The notes: a model not told the origin generated them from the sequence alone. A DNA stretch of 64,000 bases from JBKQVT01 sp963804825 (GCA_963804825.1 CAWDRV010000003.1:1612001-1676000); one strand, 5' to 3'; positions 7,799 to 16,892 are shown, counted from the stretch's first letter. Translations and numbers: made by a program.

Positions 7799-8797
7799 AT
7801 GCGACGTTTGTTAACGAGTATCGTGGCTGCCGCGGCTACGCTGGTGCCCGTCTTGGCGCGGGCCGACAACCCCAATCAGCAGATGGCGCAGCAGATCGCC
7901 ACGCACCTGCAGGAAAGCGGCAAACTCAGTCACTTCAAGATTGCCGTGAAGTTCAAGGATGGAACCGCTTGGCTCGAGGGGGAAGTCCGCGATGCGGAGC
8001 AAGCGACGACGGCTCTGAGGCTTGCGAGCGAGGCCGAGGGCGTGGAGTGCGTCGTGAATCACCTCACCATCGTGGCCGTCGACACCACGGCGAGCGTAAA
8101 GCAGGATGCCGAAAAGGCTGCGCCGGCAGTGAAGCCGGTGCAAACGGCGAGCGTAGAGCAGGATGCCAACAAGGCGATGCCGACAGAGAAGCCGGCAGCG
8201 AAGCCGGAGCAAGAAGAAAAGGCGACGAGGGCGCCGAGCCGACCCGAGAAGCCGATGCTGGCGTTTCTGACCCCGTTCCGCCGCCCGTCGGCGCCCCATA
8301 GCGCGAGCCTGGCGTCGAGCGCCCCGGCCGAGGACACCCAGAACGGCGCGCGGCGCGTGCCCGCTTCCTTCGCTTCGGCCCCGGCGCAACGCGTGGCCGC
8401 CACCGAACCGATCGCTGCCGAAGAGCCGCCCAAAACGATGGCGCCGCAGGGGCGTCCCATTCCGGTTGCCCTGGTGCAGACGGTTCCGGCGTCCCGGGCT
8501 GGCGTGCCTGGCGGCCCGTTGCCCATGTGCACCCCGGGTGTCGGTGGCGCCCAGGCCCCGACCCGGTTTGATGTGCCCAATATGCCGAACTATGCGTGGC
8601 CGAGCTACGCATCTTACCCAAACTACGCTGCCGTGACTTACCCAAGGCAGTATTCAGCAACCGCCTGGCCGTACATCGGTCCGTTCTATCCGTACCCCCA
8701 AGTCCCCTTGGGATGGCGGAAGGTGACCCTGCAATGGGACGACGGATGGTGGTTCCTCAATTTCAAGGATGAGCCCGGTTGTTGCTGGTGGAGATAG
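7799..8797 (+). CDS. Exported BON-domain protein with Pro/Tyr-rich C-terminus
   Basis: The 332-residue protein has a signal peptide (MRRLLTSIVAAAATLVPVLARA) and then one BON-like domain at about residues 27-95 (QQIATHLQESGKLSHFKIAV, then GTAWLEGEVRDAEQ, VECVVNHLTI). BON domains bind phospholipid or envelope components. A low-complexity linker rich in Ala, Pro, Glu and Lys follows, with an internal repeat (TASVKQDAEKA / TASVEQDANKA). The C-terminal 80 residues are rich in Tyr, Pro and Trp (NYAWPSYASYPNYAAVTYP, WDDGWWFLNF), as in exported planctomycete surface proteins. AAAGGAGG lies upstream of the ATG and a strong terminator follows. The role is probably structural in the envelope. Confidence 0.8.
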   Translation: MRRLLTSIVAAAATLVPVLARADNPNQQMAQQIATHLQESGKLSHFKIAVKFKDGTAWLEGEVRDAEQATTALRLASEAEGVECVVNHLTIVAVDTTASVKQDAEKAAPAVKPVQTASVEQDANKAMPTEKPAAKPEQEEKATRAPSRPEKPMLAFLTPFRRPSAPHSASLASSAPAEDTQNGARRVPASFASAPAQRVAATEPIAAEEPPKTMAPQGRPIPVALVQTVPASRAGVPGGPLPMCTPGVGGAQAPTRFDVPNMPNYAWPSYASYPNYAAVTYPRQYSATAWPYIGPFYPYPQVPLGWRKVTLQWDDGWWFLNFKDEPGCCWWR

Positions 8798-8838
8798 GTC
8801 AGAGGCGGGAAAGGATTCTCGCACAATTGACCGACGGA

Positions 8839-8873
8839 AGCCCCCGCCCGAGCGCTCGTGCGGGGGTTTTTTC
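8839..8873 (+). terminator. Rho-independent terminator
   Basis: The stem CCCCCGCCCGAGC / GCTCGTGCGGGGG (8841-8866) is followed by TTTTTT. It lies 42 bases after the BON-protein stop, in the right orientation. Confidence 0.85.
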
Positions 8874-9316
8874 GTTGGGGGCCCCCGCCGGCTCGTCCAG
8901 CAGCAGGACATCCGTCACGGAAATATTCACGCAAAGGCGCGAAGGCGCAGAGGCGCAAAGGAAAAAGAAAGAGAAGAGGAGGCGGCGGGCGAATCGACGG
9001 AGGGTGCGGTAATCCGACCTTCTGCTCTCGTCTTTTCCGTACCTTTGCGCCTTTGCGTGAAATCCCTTGTTCCACAGACCTTGCCCCAAGTTTATCCCCT
9101 CTTCTGGAGAGGACGGCGATTTGGCCGATTCAACCGGCAAATTCGATACAACCGAAAAAAGCCGCAAGTTCGGCGCAGATTCACACGATAAGTATGGTAT
9201 CACGGCGCAGGCCCATGCCCTTCCCCTGTGGATTGGGGGGGAAAAGACGTGGCTCGGAGCAGCGGGTGTTCCGCGCGGCCGGGCACGCGCCGCACCGATC
9301 AGTCGAGGAACCACGA
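8874..9316. other. Intergenic stretch with inverted repeat
   Basis: No gene is credible here. The stretch holds the inverted pair at 8926-8940 and 9047-9061 and a purine-rich tract between them. A GAGGAA ribosome site at its right end serves the lipoprotein gene at 9317. Confidence 0.5.
8926..9061. repeat. Inverted pair of GCAAAGGCGC-type repeats
   Basis: TTCACGCAAAGGCGC (8926-8940) continues as short GGCGC-containing units to about 8961, and GCGCCTTTGCGTGAA (9047-9061) is its exact reverse complement 106 bases away. Short repeats of this kind are common between genes in many bacteria; the pair could form a long stem. Confidence 0.65.
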
Positions 9317-9894
9317 ATGATCAAGCCAGTAAGTTCCGCCGCCATCGGGCTGTTGGCGTCGATGTTGTTGATCTCGTCCAGCGGCTGCACGGCGACGGTC
9401 GCCGGGCCGAATCTCGGCCTGTGGTCCTATCCGATTCCGCTGTCGCCCTATTTCCAGAAACGCGAGGAAGATGCGTACTGGAACAAGCTGCGTTATAAGC
9501 GATCGCCGATCTTGGGACCGATTACGGCCGGCGCCCGGAAATCGCGCTGGATCCGCCGTCGGACGACGAGGTGATGCGGAAACTCGAAGAGGCCCGGCCC
9601 GTCCAAGGCGGCGTTCCCTGGCTGCACGAGGTCTCGCGGAGCCATGTCCGCATCGTGAAAGAGCTGATCGCCGACTATATCGACAAGGAACCCCGGGTGC
9701 TTCCCTTGGTGGGACCTGTCCAGCTCCATCACGTGAAATACAAGTGCATCGTCTCCTTCACGGAAATCACCCACGTGGGTTGGCCGGTCCCCTACACGAC
9801 CACGGATGAGGAGTGCCAAGAGGTCGTCTATATCGACCATAGCCACTTGCACATGGTGGGCAAGCTCGACTTCGGTCCGGGGAGCAATTACTAA
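9317..9894 (+). CDS. Lipoprotein, conserved planctomycete type (frame change near 9535)
   Basis: The start MIKPVSSAAIGLLASMLLIS leads to SSSGC, a lipobox, so the protein is a lipid-anchored envelope protein. The first frame reads to about 9535 (KRSPILGPITAG). The second frame then continues with PEIALDPPSDDEVMRKLEEA and ends with THVGWPVPYTTTDEECQEVV and YIDHSHLHMVG. Both parts look like one protein of about 192 residues, so a single missing base in the GC-rich tract at 9530-9540 is the simplest reading. GAGGAA lies before the ATG and a strong terminator follows the stop. No function is known to me. Confidence 0.65.
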
Positions 9895-9956
9895 TTTCGG
9901 GTTGGGTCTATACCACCTACCAAGGTACCTTTTCTCTTGAAGTCCAATGGAAGATG

Positions 9957-9994
9957 AAAAGCCCCCGCCGCAACGCGGCCGCGGGGGCTTTTTT
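9957..9994 (+). terminator. Rho-independent terminator
   Basis: AAAAGCCCCCGC, then CGCAACGCGGCC, then GCGGGGGCTTTTTT forms a long GC stem with A and T runs on both sides, 63 bases after the lipoprotein stop. The symmetry means it could act in both directions. Confidence 0.85.
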
Positions 9995-10110
9995 CGTTGC
10001 TCCCGGCCGGAGCGCGCCACTTTCACTCACCGCCAAGCCCTTCCGAACACGAAAATGATAATGGGAAGGACTTTGGGCTAAGGCGTCGTGACGAAGGAAA
10101 CTGTCCGAAT

Positions 10111-10169
10111 CAGGAGGCCAGACATTCCTGTCTGGCTGGGAAAGACAGGCAAGAATGCCTGTCCTCCTG
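10111..10169. repeat. Interrupted palindrome of the CAGGAGGnCAGnCATTC type
   Basis: CAGGAGGCCAGACATTC at the left is answered by GAATGCCTGTCCTCCTG at the right, with inner half-palindromes TCTGGC and GACAGG. The imperfect 59-base element can form a long stem. It resembles the MITE or REP-like elements common between planctomycete genes. Confidence 0.6.
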
Positions 10170-10223
10170 AACGCGATTGGTCAACTTGTTCTGTTGCGGC
10201 GCCCAACGAGAAGTGGCCGGCAA

Positions 10224-10241
10224 GTTATGCCTCGGCATAAC
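10224..10241. promoter_or_regulatory. Perfect dyad upstream of exbB, possible operator
   Basis: GTTATGCC-TC-GGCATAAC is an 18-base perfect dyad 59 bases before the exbB start. Its size and position suit a dimeric repressor site or a leader hairpin. The binding protein is unknown. Confidence 0.3.
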
Positions 10242-10299
10242 GACGCGACGGACCGCGCGTTTTCGTGATGCGAAGGCGTCACGTACGGGGTGACGGATC

Positions 10300-11157
10300 A
10301 TGATGGGCGTCAAGCACTTGCCGTGGGCAGCCGCAATCTGCCTGACGGCTGCCGTGGGCGGGCTGGGCTGGTCGATGACTGCCAGGCAGTCCGCTGCCGC
10401 CGTGCCGCCCGTCGCCGCCGAAAAAACGGCCACAAACCTCGGTCCCGCGGCAGACCAGCCGGCGCCGGTCCTTCAGGAGGCCATCCCCACCAGGGACCTG
10501 TGGCGGATCGTCCGGGACGCCGGCCCGCTGATGATCCCCATCCTCGGTTGCTCGCTGCTGTTGGTCACTTTCTTCCTGGAGCGGGCGATCAGCCTGCGGC
10601 GCGGACGTGTCATTCCCAAGCCCTTCGTGACCCGGTTCCTCCAACAATTGGCCGACGGCGAACTCGACCGTCGGCAGGCGACGGCCCTGTGCGACGAGAG
10701 CGGCAGCCCCGTGGCGAAAGTGTTCGCCGGAGCGGTCCGCAAATGGGGCCGCCCGGCCGTCGAGATCGAGCAGGCCGTCATCGATTGCGGCGAACGCGTG
10801 ACCAACTCGCTCCGCCGGTACCTCCGCATCTTTTACGCCATCACCACCGTCGGGCCGCTGCTGGGCCTGATGGGGACCGTGCTGGGGATGATCCAGACGT
10901 TCAACGTGATAGCCGCGGGCGATGCCCTGGGCCGCGCGGAACTGCTCGCCGGGGGCATCGCCAAGGCCCTGCTCAATACGGCCGGCGGCCTGGCCGTGGC
11001 CATTCCCGCCTCGATCCTTTATGTCTTCTTCGCCAGCCGCGTCGATCGGCTGATCGTCGAGATCGACGCCCTGGCGCAGGAGGTGGTCAATACGATTTCC
11101 GCCGAGGAATTACAGGAACGACAACCTCGCCCGTCCGCCACCCGCCGCGCCGCCTGA
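10300..11157 (+). CDS. exbB: MotA/TolQ/ExbB proton-channel family protein
   Basis: The 285-residue inner-membrane protein has an N-terminal hydrophobic segment, a transmembrane helix at about 75-95 (PLMIPILGCSLLLVTFFLERA) and the signature pair of channel helices (FYAITTVGPLLGLMGTVLGM and LLNTAGGLAVAIPASILYVF) separated by a short acidic loop. ExbB forms the pentameric stator around an ExbD dimer and conducts protons to energise outer-membrane or envelope processes. It is followed 29 bases later by exbD and then by a large toroid-fold membrane protein, an arrangement often seen in planctomycetes. Whether the partner is a TonB-type or another envelope protein is open. Confidence 0.85.
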   Translation: MMGVKHLPWAAAICLTAAVGGLGWSMTARQSAAAVPPVAAEKTATNLGPAADQPAPVLQEAIPTRDLWRIVRDAGPLMIPILGCSLLLVTFFLERAISLRRGRVIPKPFVTRFLQQLADGELDRRQATALCDESGSPVAKVFAGAVRKWGRPAVEIEQAVIDCGERVTNSLRRYLRIFYAITTVGPLLGLMGTVLGMIQTFNVIAAGDALGRAELLAGGIAKALLNTAGGLAVAIPASILYVFFASRVDRLIVEIDALAQEVVNTISAEELQERQPRPSATRRAA

Positions 11158-11186
11158 AATTCGAGGCTTCCAAGGATGGATAAGCC

Positions 11187-11605
11187 GTGCCCCTGAAAAC
11201 CCACCCCGACGAAACGCCCGCGCTAAACTTGACGGCCATGCTCGACGTCATGTTCCTGTTGATCATCTTCTTCATGCTGGGCACGCGGTTCGCCGACCAG
11301 GAGCGGCAGATCGCCTTGCAGGTCCCGACGGTCGTCAACCGGGCGCGCTGGACGCCGCGGCGGAGCGAAAAGCGGTCAACGTGTATCGCGACGGCACGAT
11401 CACGCTCGACGGCAAACCGGTCACGTTGGACGACCTGACCGCCAGGTTGGCCACTGCCCGCGGCCAAACGCGCACCCTGGGGGTCCTGGTCCGCGGCGAC
11501 GCCCAGGGCCAGTTCCAGCAGGTCGCCGCCGTCCTGAACGCGTGCAAGCAAGCGGGCATCAACGAACTCGGAATCTCGGTGCGTTTCCTCCCCTTGAAGA
11601 AATAA
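11187..11605 (+). CDS. exbD: ExbD/TolR family protein (frame change near 11342)
   Basis: The N-terminal part, LNLTAMLDVMFLLIIFFMLG, is the single transmembrane helix of ExbD with its conserved proton-carrying Asp (MLDVMF). The frame then changes near 11340-11345. The periplasmic domain continues in the next frame as ALDAAAERKAVNVYRDGTI, TLDGKPVTLDDLTARLA and INELGISVRFLPL, the ExbD/TolR fold. The full protein would have about 139 residues, the normal family size. One missing base in CAACCGGGCGCGC explains the break. It works with the ExbB homologue upstream. Confidence 0.75.
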
Positions 11606-11608
11606 GCG

Positions 11609-13391
11609 ATGGCCGCCGTTTTCCCAGGCCGCCTGTGGAGTTGGTTGACCGGCACGGAGCTGGTGATGGGCCTCCTCTGGCTTGGCCTGGCCGCCTTTAC
11701 CGTCGCCTTGGTCGTGCTGATCTGGACGCGTTGGGGCCAATATCGGCCCTTGCGGAAATGCCTGGTGTTGTCGGTCTTGGCCCATCTGCTGCTGGCCGGC
11801 TATGCGACCACGGTGCGGATCGTCGCCATGGTGCCCGGCGCCAGCGGTCCGAACATCCAGATTGCCTATGTGGAAGGCCCCGGCGGACCCGGCGCCAACG
11901 GCGATGATCCGGCGGGCAAAGTGGAAACGCCACGCGTCGCCGAAAAGGAGTCCCTGCCGCTGCTGGACATTTCCAGCCGGCGGCGCCACCGGCTGACCAG
12001 CTCGCCGCCGGCGGAAAATGCCGCGACCGATCCGCCGTCCCCGCCGGTCGCCACCGCCGTGCTGGACAAGCCGATCTTGCCGTCCGAGCCGGACGCCGGA
12101 CCGGGTGATCCGCCCAAATCGGCCGGTCTGCCCGAGGAACCGGTCGCTTCGGACCCCAATGCCACCGATCGCGTGACGGTGTCGCAGGCGATGACGGCGA
12201 CGACGGCGACAACGGCGACAACGACAACGGCATGGCCGGCCAGCGACGGCATCGGCGCTGCCGGGAACTTGGCCCCGGCGGTGTCGCAGCCGGGCGGCGA
12301 GTTCGACCCACGCGCTGCCGGAGGTCTATCGGCTTCGGATGGCCCCGAACCATGCCGGATTGGCTCAAGGCCGCGGCGGCAGCCCGGCGACCGAGGCAGC
12401 CGTGCAGGCCGCACTCCAATGGCTGACGGAAAACCAAAGTCCCGACGGACATTGGAGCGCCCGACAACATGAGGCGGGACGGGCGGTCATGGTCGATGGC
12501 CAAAATCGTCAGAACGCGGGCGTGGACGCCGACAGCGCCATGACGGGGCTGGCCCTGTTGGCCTTTCTCGCCTCGGGGCAGACGCACCGCGACGGGGCCC
12601 ACGCCGACCAGGTCCGCCGCGGCCTGGAGTACCTGTTGTCCGTGCAGTCGGCGGATGGGAATCTGGCCGGCCGGGCCGACCTGTTCGCCCGAATGTATTC
12701 GCACGCCATGGCCGCCTTCGCCCTGAGCGAGGCTTACGCCATGACCGGCGATGCCCGGCTCCGCGACGGTGTCCGCCGGGCCGTCGCATACACGGTCGCC
12801 TCGCAGGACGTCTACGGCGGCGGATGGCGCTACCGGCCCGGCGATCCCGGCGATACCAGCCAACTCGGCTGGCAATGGATGGCCCTGAAGAGCGCGGAAC
12901 TGGCCGGCATCCCCAGCGGCGAGCCCACCCGCCAAGGCATCATGCGTTTCCTGCGGAGCGTGGCCTCCGGCAATGCCAACGGCCTGGCCGCCTATCGACC
13001 CCAGGGGCAACCCACCCGCACCATGACCGCCGAGGCCCTGGTCTGTTGGCAGTTCCTCGGCATGGCGCGGGAAGACCCGGCCAGCAACGAGGCGGGCGAT
13101 TATCTGCTGGGGCAATTGCCGGGGCACGGGACCGTCAACGTCTATTATTGGTACTACGGCACGTTGGCGATGTTCCAGTTGCAAGGCGAATATTGGCGGC
13201 GATGGAACGAAGCCCTGCAAACCCAGTTGCTCGGCAGTCAACGCAAGACGGGCCGCCTGGCCGGAAGCTGGGACCCCGACGACACCTGGGGCGTCTACGG
13301 CGGACGCATCTATAGCACGTCGCTCTCGGCCCTCTGCCTGGAGGTCTACTACCGATACCTCCCGGTGTACACGCGGACGGCCAGTCGGTGA
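11609..13391 (+). CDS. Membrane protein with prenyltransferase/squalene-cyclase-like toroid domain (frame change near 12312)
   Basis: The N-terminus has two transmembrane helices (ELVMGLLWLGLAAFTVALVV and CLVLSVLAHLLLAGYATTV), then a low-complexity linker rich in Pro, Ala and Thr. After a one-base frame change near 12305-12320 it continues as LPEVYRLRMAPNHAGLAQGR and a toroid domain with repeats of the type ALQWLTENQSPDGHWSA, LEYLLSVQSADGNLAG and AVAYTVASQDVYGGGWRY. Such alpha/alpha barrels occur in terpene cyclases, but no catalytic DxDD is visible, so a binding role is more likely. The gene begins four bases after exbD ends. In planctomycetes this trio recurs; I infer that the toroid protein is the effector driven by ExbBD. 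Confidence 0.65.
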
Positions 13392-13392
13392 G

Positions 13393-13407
13393 CCGGCGGC
13401 GTGAGCC
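13393..13407. repeat. Left half of a REP-like palindrome, interrupted by an IS
   Basis: CCGGCGGCGTGAGCC equals the first 15 bases of the palindrome at 5301-5320 and 52860-52879, and is preceded by the same GTGAG. The other arm appears beyond the IS as GTTAGCCTCCGG at 14893-14904. The insertion thus sits in the palindrome's central GGCGTGAGCC. Confidence 0.6.
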
Positions 13408-14889
13408 TTAGGTTTACCCACATCTTTTTTGGCCGAGAATCGTCGCAGCTTCAATCATAGGTTGGAGTTTCGTCCAGCCACGCCACAACACCAGCCAGCC
13501 GGGCGGGTGATCGTGTTTGCGGTTCTGATGGCCGCCCAGTCGGGCCAACGCATAGTAGAACTCATGCACGCTCAGGTCTTTACGCGGCCGCTTGTAACGC
13601 CACAGGCTGAGCATCAGAAACGTACATCTCCGGCATCACTTCCGTGGCCAACCGCTCCTTGGCATCCGCTCGGCGGCTGGCGTTGCGGAGGTTCAAAAGG
13701 AACAACCCCACCACGGAAATCAAGGCAATCGCCGGCTTGAGCCGCTCCTCCGTCGTGAACTGCAACGTCTCCACCCCACAGCCCGTTTTCAGCGCCTTAT
13801 GATATTCCTCGATGATCCACCGACACTCGTACCATCCCATCCGCTCGCAAGCATCCTCCAAACATTCCACCGGCACGTTGGTCAACAGAATCCATTCCAC
13901 CGCTTGAACGTCGGTGCCCCGGTCCGCCTCGCGCAGGCACACCACCCAGCACGTCAACGGCACGCCCCGAATCTCGCCTCGTGGCTGCTTCGGCACCAAC
14001 ACCATCAGCCGTGACCAGGCGATCGACACTCGGGCAGTCCGCGCCGCACGCTGCTTCGTCGCCGGCACTTCCACCGTCTTGTAGCCCTGGACCGGCAAAC
14101 CGCAGGCGTAGTCGTGCAGCTTCGTTTTCTCCCCATTTTCCAGGCTAATTCGACGATTGTATTGCGACCGCACCAAGTACGACTTGCCCTGCGACTCCAC
14201 GAAATCCAGAAACTCCAGCACATCGGCGCCCCGGTCGGCCACTTCCACCTGACGCCGACCGGAAACCGCCGCCGGAATGGCCGCGCTGGCGTCTTTCCAC
14301 AACCGCGACAACCGATCTGTCCGCTCGCGGCTCTGTTCGCGTGTTTCCTTCTTGTTCGCCTCCGGCCGCTTGGCCAACCTCTGGTAGGCCAATCCAATCA
14401 CGTCGCGGGTTTCCGCCACCACGGCCAGGGCGTTGTGGGCCAAGTAGCCGCGACAACCCCCGTTGCCGATGTGCCCCAATCCCTCCAGCGATGTCAATCC
14501 GGTGAAATCCAGTTCGGTCGTGTCCTGAATCACCAGCACCGTACCCTCGACCTCCCGCATCAGCCGCAATGTCCGTTCGCGCGAAGGAGCCAACACCGCG
14601 GTATGGGTGACCTCTCCCTGGTCCACCAGCCGGTACAACGCCTTCAGGCTCGCTGGATCGTCGATTTTGTCGGGCAGGGTTCCACCCGGATGCATCACCA
14701 TTTTGTCCGCCAGTTGCACGAGCCGCTTGGTCCGCCGACGGTCTCCCAACTTTGCGGCCCCAAAATGTTCCTCCCCAAAACTTGCTCCCAACGCCAATCG
14801 GTCATCCATGACCCACCTCCTTGTCTAAAACCAATGACGGCAATCCTTTCCGCCGCCTATCAGTATAACAAAGATGTGGGTAAACTTAA
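13408..14889. mobile_element. IS4-family insertion sequence, 1482 bp
   Basis: The ends are inverted repeats with one mismatch: TTAGGTTTACCCACATCTTT at the left and TTAAGTTTACCCACATCTTT read inward from the right (14870-14889). They are flanked by 10-base near-identical direct repeats GGCGTGAGCC (13398-13407) and GGCGTTAGCC (14890-14899), the expected target duplication. The single gene inside is a DDE transposase on the minus strand. The target is the loop of a dispersed palindrome. Confidence 0.85.
13414..14809 (-). CDS. IS4-family (Tn5/IS50-like) DDE transposase, frame change near 13620
   Basis: The first 395 or so residues show the family landmarks: an N-terminal DNA-binding region (FGAAKLGDRRRTKRLVQLA), the first catalytic Asp in VIQDTTELDF, the second in VEVADRGADVLEFLDF, and the catalytic Glu in RWIIEEYHKALKTGCGVE. 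Near 13620 the frame ends early with DAQPVALQAAA. An overlapping frame carries the conserved C-terminus: LSLWRYKRPRKDLSVHEFYY, ALARLGGHQNRK and PPGWLVLWRGWTKLQ. One extra T in the GTTTCTG region explains this. The whole would be about 460 residues. As written, the copy may be inactive, or the base may be an assembly error. Confidence 0.85.
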
Positions 14890-15103
14890 GGCGTTAGCCT
14901 CCGGATCGCCGGGGGCAGCCGCGACGTTTCCTCTGGTTTCAATGCAATCCCCGGCCCCCTTCCGGTTTGTTTATTGCCCATTCCCAAACAGGGGGTGCTT
15001 TGACAGCGCGGGTTGGCAGAGTACAATGGGATGAGAAGGCCCGGCCGCGCCAGCGCGGCAGAGCGGCCTGTGTTTTCACACCCGTTTGCACGAGATCCCG
15101 CCC

Positions 15104-15349
15104 ATGACCTCACTATTCGCCATATTTGGTGCCCCTTGGGAGATGATCGTCATCTTAATCGTTGTCCTGCTCTTGTTCGGCAACCGGCTGCCGAGCGTGA
15201 TGCGCTCCCTGGGCAGAGGGGTGACGGAGTTCAAGAAGGGGATCGAGGGGATCGAGGACGACGTCGATTCGGCCGCCAAGAAGAGCGAGCCGAAGAAGGT
15301 GGACGAAGAGGCGCCTAAAAAGGTGGACGAAGCGTCGCCGAAGACGTGA
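15104..15349 (+). CDS. tatA: TatA/TatE-family twin-arginine translocase subunit
   Basis: The protein has 81 residues: a short N-terminal membrane helix (PWEMIVILIVVLLLFGNRLP), the FG hinge, then an amphipathic helix (SVMRSLGRGVTEFKKGIEGI) and a charged tail with a repeat of KKVDEEAPKKVDEA. This is the classic TatA plan: it polymerises to form the pore that exports folded, often cofactor-bearing, proteins. ATG 15104 was preferred over an upstream TTG at 15086, as it places the helix at the usual distance from the N-terminus. A second TatA-like gene follows. Confidence 0.85.
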   Translation: MTSLFAIFGAPWEMIVILIVVLLLFGNRLPSVMRSLGRGVTEFKKGIEGIEDDVDSAAKKSEPKKVDEEAPKKVDEASPKT

Positions 15350-15397
15350 TGGTCGGGTGCCGTTGCGATGCGTCGTTAGCGGAACGAGGTTGTAGCC

Positions 15398-15703
15398 ATG
15401 TTGCCCCTGGCGTTGTTGGATTTTCTCAGCCCGACGACGATGCTTTTTCTGGCCGTGCTGGCGGTCTTGCTTTACGGCGAGCGTCTGCCCGAGGTGGCCC
15501 GCGGCTTGGGCAAGCAGTTCATGGACCTGAGGAAGAGCGTGCAAGGGATTCGCGACCAGTTCGAGGAGGTGACCCGGGGGGTGACGACGACGGTGGAGGG
15601 TCCGCTGCCAAAGGCGGAGGCGACCGCCCAGCGCGAGCAGGCGACGGCCCCCAAGTTCGAGCCTCCGCGGAGCGAGCCGGCGGCCGAGACCGCGGAAGGC
15701 TGA
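15398..15703 (+). CDS. Second TatA/TatB-like translocase subunit
   Basis: The 101-residue protein has an N-terminal hydrophobic helix (SPTTMLFLAVLAVLLYGERL), a GERLP hinge and an amphipathic helix (EVARGLGKQFMDLRKSVQGI), ending in an acidic and Pro-rich tail. FG of TatA is replaced by YGE. The longer amphipathic part (to about residue 65) makes TatB a possible role, but TatB proteins usually have a Glu at position 8, which is not seen here. No tatC is in the window. It lies 48 bases after the first TatA gene, so the two are probably co-transcribed. Confidence 0.75.
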   Translation: MLPLALLDFLSPTTMLFLAVLAVLLYGERLPEVARGLGKQFMDLRKSVQGIRDQFEEVTRGVTTTVEGPLPKAEATAQREQATAPKFEPPRSEPAAETAEG

Positions 15704-15794
15704 TGGTAGGGCGCTTGCATTCTCCAGCCGGCAGGCGATAATGGCCGATACGAAAATGGAGAGGAAGGCCCGAAGTACCTGCCTCCTTCATCGC

Positions 15795-15867
15795 GGGCGT
15801 TTAGCTCAGTTGGTAGAGCGCTATCGTCACAAGGTAGAAGTCGCTGGTTCGAATCCAGTAACGCCCA
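15795..15867 (+). tRNA. tRNA-Val (anticodon CAC)
   Basis: A complete cloverleaf is visible: acceptor GGGCGTT pairs with AACGCCC, the D-arm has AGCTCAGTTGGTAGAGC, the anticodon stem CTATC pairs with GGTAG around the loop GTCACAA (anticodon CAC), and the T-arm is CTGGTTCGAATCCAG. The discriminator is A and CCA is not encoded. Position 32 is G instead of a pyrimidine, a small oddity. Confidence 0.92.
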
Positions 15868-15965
15868 CTTCCGCATCCCCGGCCCGCACGTCGCTTATCC
15901 GGCGCCGTCGTTGACCGATGGCCCAGCCCCGGGCGAATAGACCATTTTCGGACGCGGGAGCCATG

Positions 15966-16580
15966 ATGGAATTGCCAATCGACGGACTATCCCGCAAGAC
16001 GCAACTCCGCGTCGAAGCACGCGCCCGCCGCGGACGGCAACAAGACGCCGACCGGCTCAGCCGCCAAATCTTCCAGCGGCTGGCCGACTCGCCCGAATAT
16101 CGCCGCGCGGCGGCGCTGCTGCTCTACCTCAGCTTCCATTCGGAGGTCGGCACGCATCCCTTCCTCGACCGGGCATGGTCCGAGGGGAAAAGCGTCGTCG
16201 TGCCCTATTGCGCCGGCGAGCGGTTGGAGCTGTTTCGACTGGAAAGCCGGGACGAGTTGGCCCCCGGAACGCTCGGGATCCTCGAGCCCAAGGCCGCTTT
16301 GCGAACCGCCCAGCGCGGAGTCGCGGTCGCCCGGATCGACCTGATCGTGGTGCCCGGGCTGGCCTTCGATCGCCAGTGCGGACGGGTCGGCTATGGCAAG
16401 GGCTATTACGACCGGCTGTTGCACCAGGCGCGTGCCGATGCGGCCTTGGTGGCCGTGGCCTTCGAGTGCCAGGTTTTTCCCGAGGTGCCCGTGCTGCCGC
16501 ACGACGTTCGCGTCGATAAGGTCATCACGGAAGCGGCGATCTATGAGCGGAGCCAGCCGCGTTTCGGGGCGGCGGAATAG
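15966..16580 (+). CDS. 5-formyltetrahydrofolate cyclo-ligase
   Basis: The 204-residue protein matches the family, which converts 5-formyl-THF to methenyl-THF with ATP in the cytoplasm. The N-terminal KTQLRVEARARR is the usual first basic helix, and the signature GRVGYGKGYYDRLL near residue 155 is the phosphate/folate site. VVPGLAFDRQC and HDVRVDKVITE complete the pattern. The start at 15966 has GGAG five bases upstream; ATG 15963 is equally possible. It stands alone behind tRNA-Val. Confidence 0.93.
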   Translation: MELPIDGLSRKTQLRVEARARRGRQQDADRLSRQIFQRLADSPEYRRAAALLLYLSFHSEVGTHPFLDRAWSEGKSVVVPYCAGERLELFRLESRDELAPGTLGILEPKAALRTAQRGVAVARIDLIVVPGLAFDRQCGRVGYGKGYYDRLLHQARADAALVAVAFECQVFPEVPVLPHDVRVDKVITEAAIYERSQPRFGAAE

Positions 16581-16703
16581 AAACAAGGGCCGGAAGAAAA
16601 CGGCCGGTTGCAGGCTCCATGCCCACGACAGGCGTCGGGGTTACACCCGTTTGCTCTATTTCGCCGGCCCGCCGGTCTCACCGATAATACGAGATGCGGG
16701 TGT

Positions 16704-16732
16704 TTGCATTTTTTCCGGCCGACGGCTACACT
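16704..16732 (+). promoter_or_regulatory. Candidate sigma-70-type promoter for the Ser/Thr kinase gene
   Basis: TTGCAT (16704-16709) and TACACT (16727-16732) are 17 bases apart, 160 bases before the kinase start. The stretch 16581-16892 has no gene. It also holds a GC hairpin, CCGCGGG / CCCGCGG at 16836-16856, followed by CTTTT; this could attenuate transcription in the leader. Confidence 0.35.
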
Positions 16733-16892
16733 AATCTGGGGTTAATGGATCGCCAACTCGCTCCCGGAGGGCAGGGGGCTTCAGGAAATCGTGGAACCGC
16801 GAAAGCGATGCAGACCTTGAAATCCCGCAATCGACCGCGGGCTCTTGGCCCGCGGCCGCTTTTGCCCTGATGCGGACGTATTCAAAAGCGGC

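Larger units (their letters stand above)
9995..10299. other. Intergenic stretch upstream of exbB
   Basis: No gene is seen. It holds the dispersed palindrome at 10111-10169 and a perfect 8-base dyad at 10224-10241 described separately. No convincing -35/-10 pair was recognised. Confidence 0.5.

Noticed and set aside
12190..12233. ACGGCGACA microsatellite considered as a phase-variation tract
   Set aside because: The units are imperfect and in frame within the linker of the toroid protein; the frame change lies about 80 bases downstream, not in this tract.
13600..13640. Programmed ribosomal frameshift in the IS transposase
   Set aside because: IS4-family transposases are normally made from one frame, and no slippery heptamer or pseudoknot is evident at the break; a single extra T is simpler.
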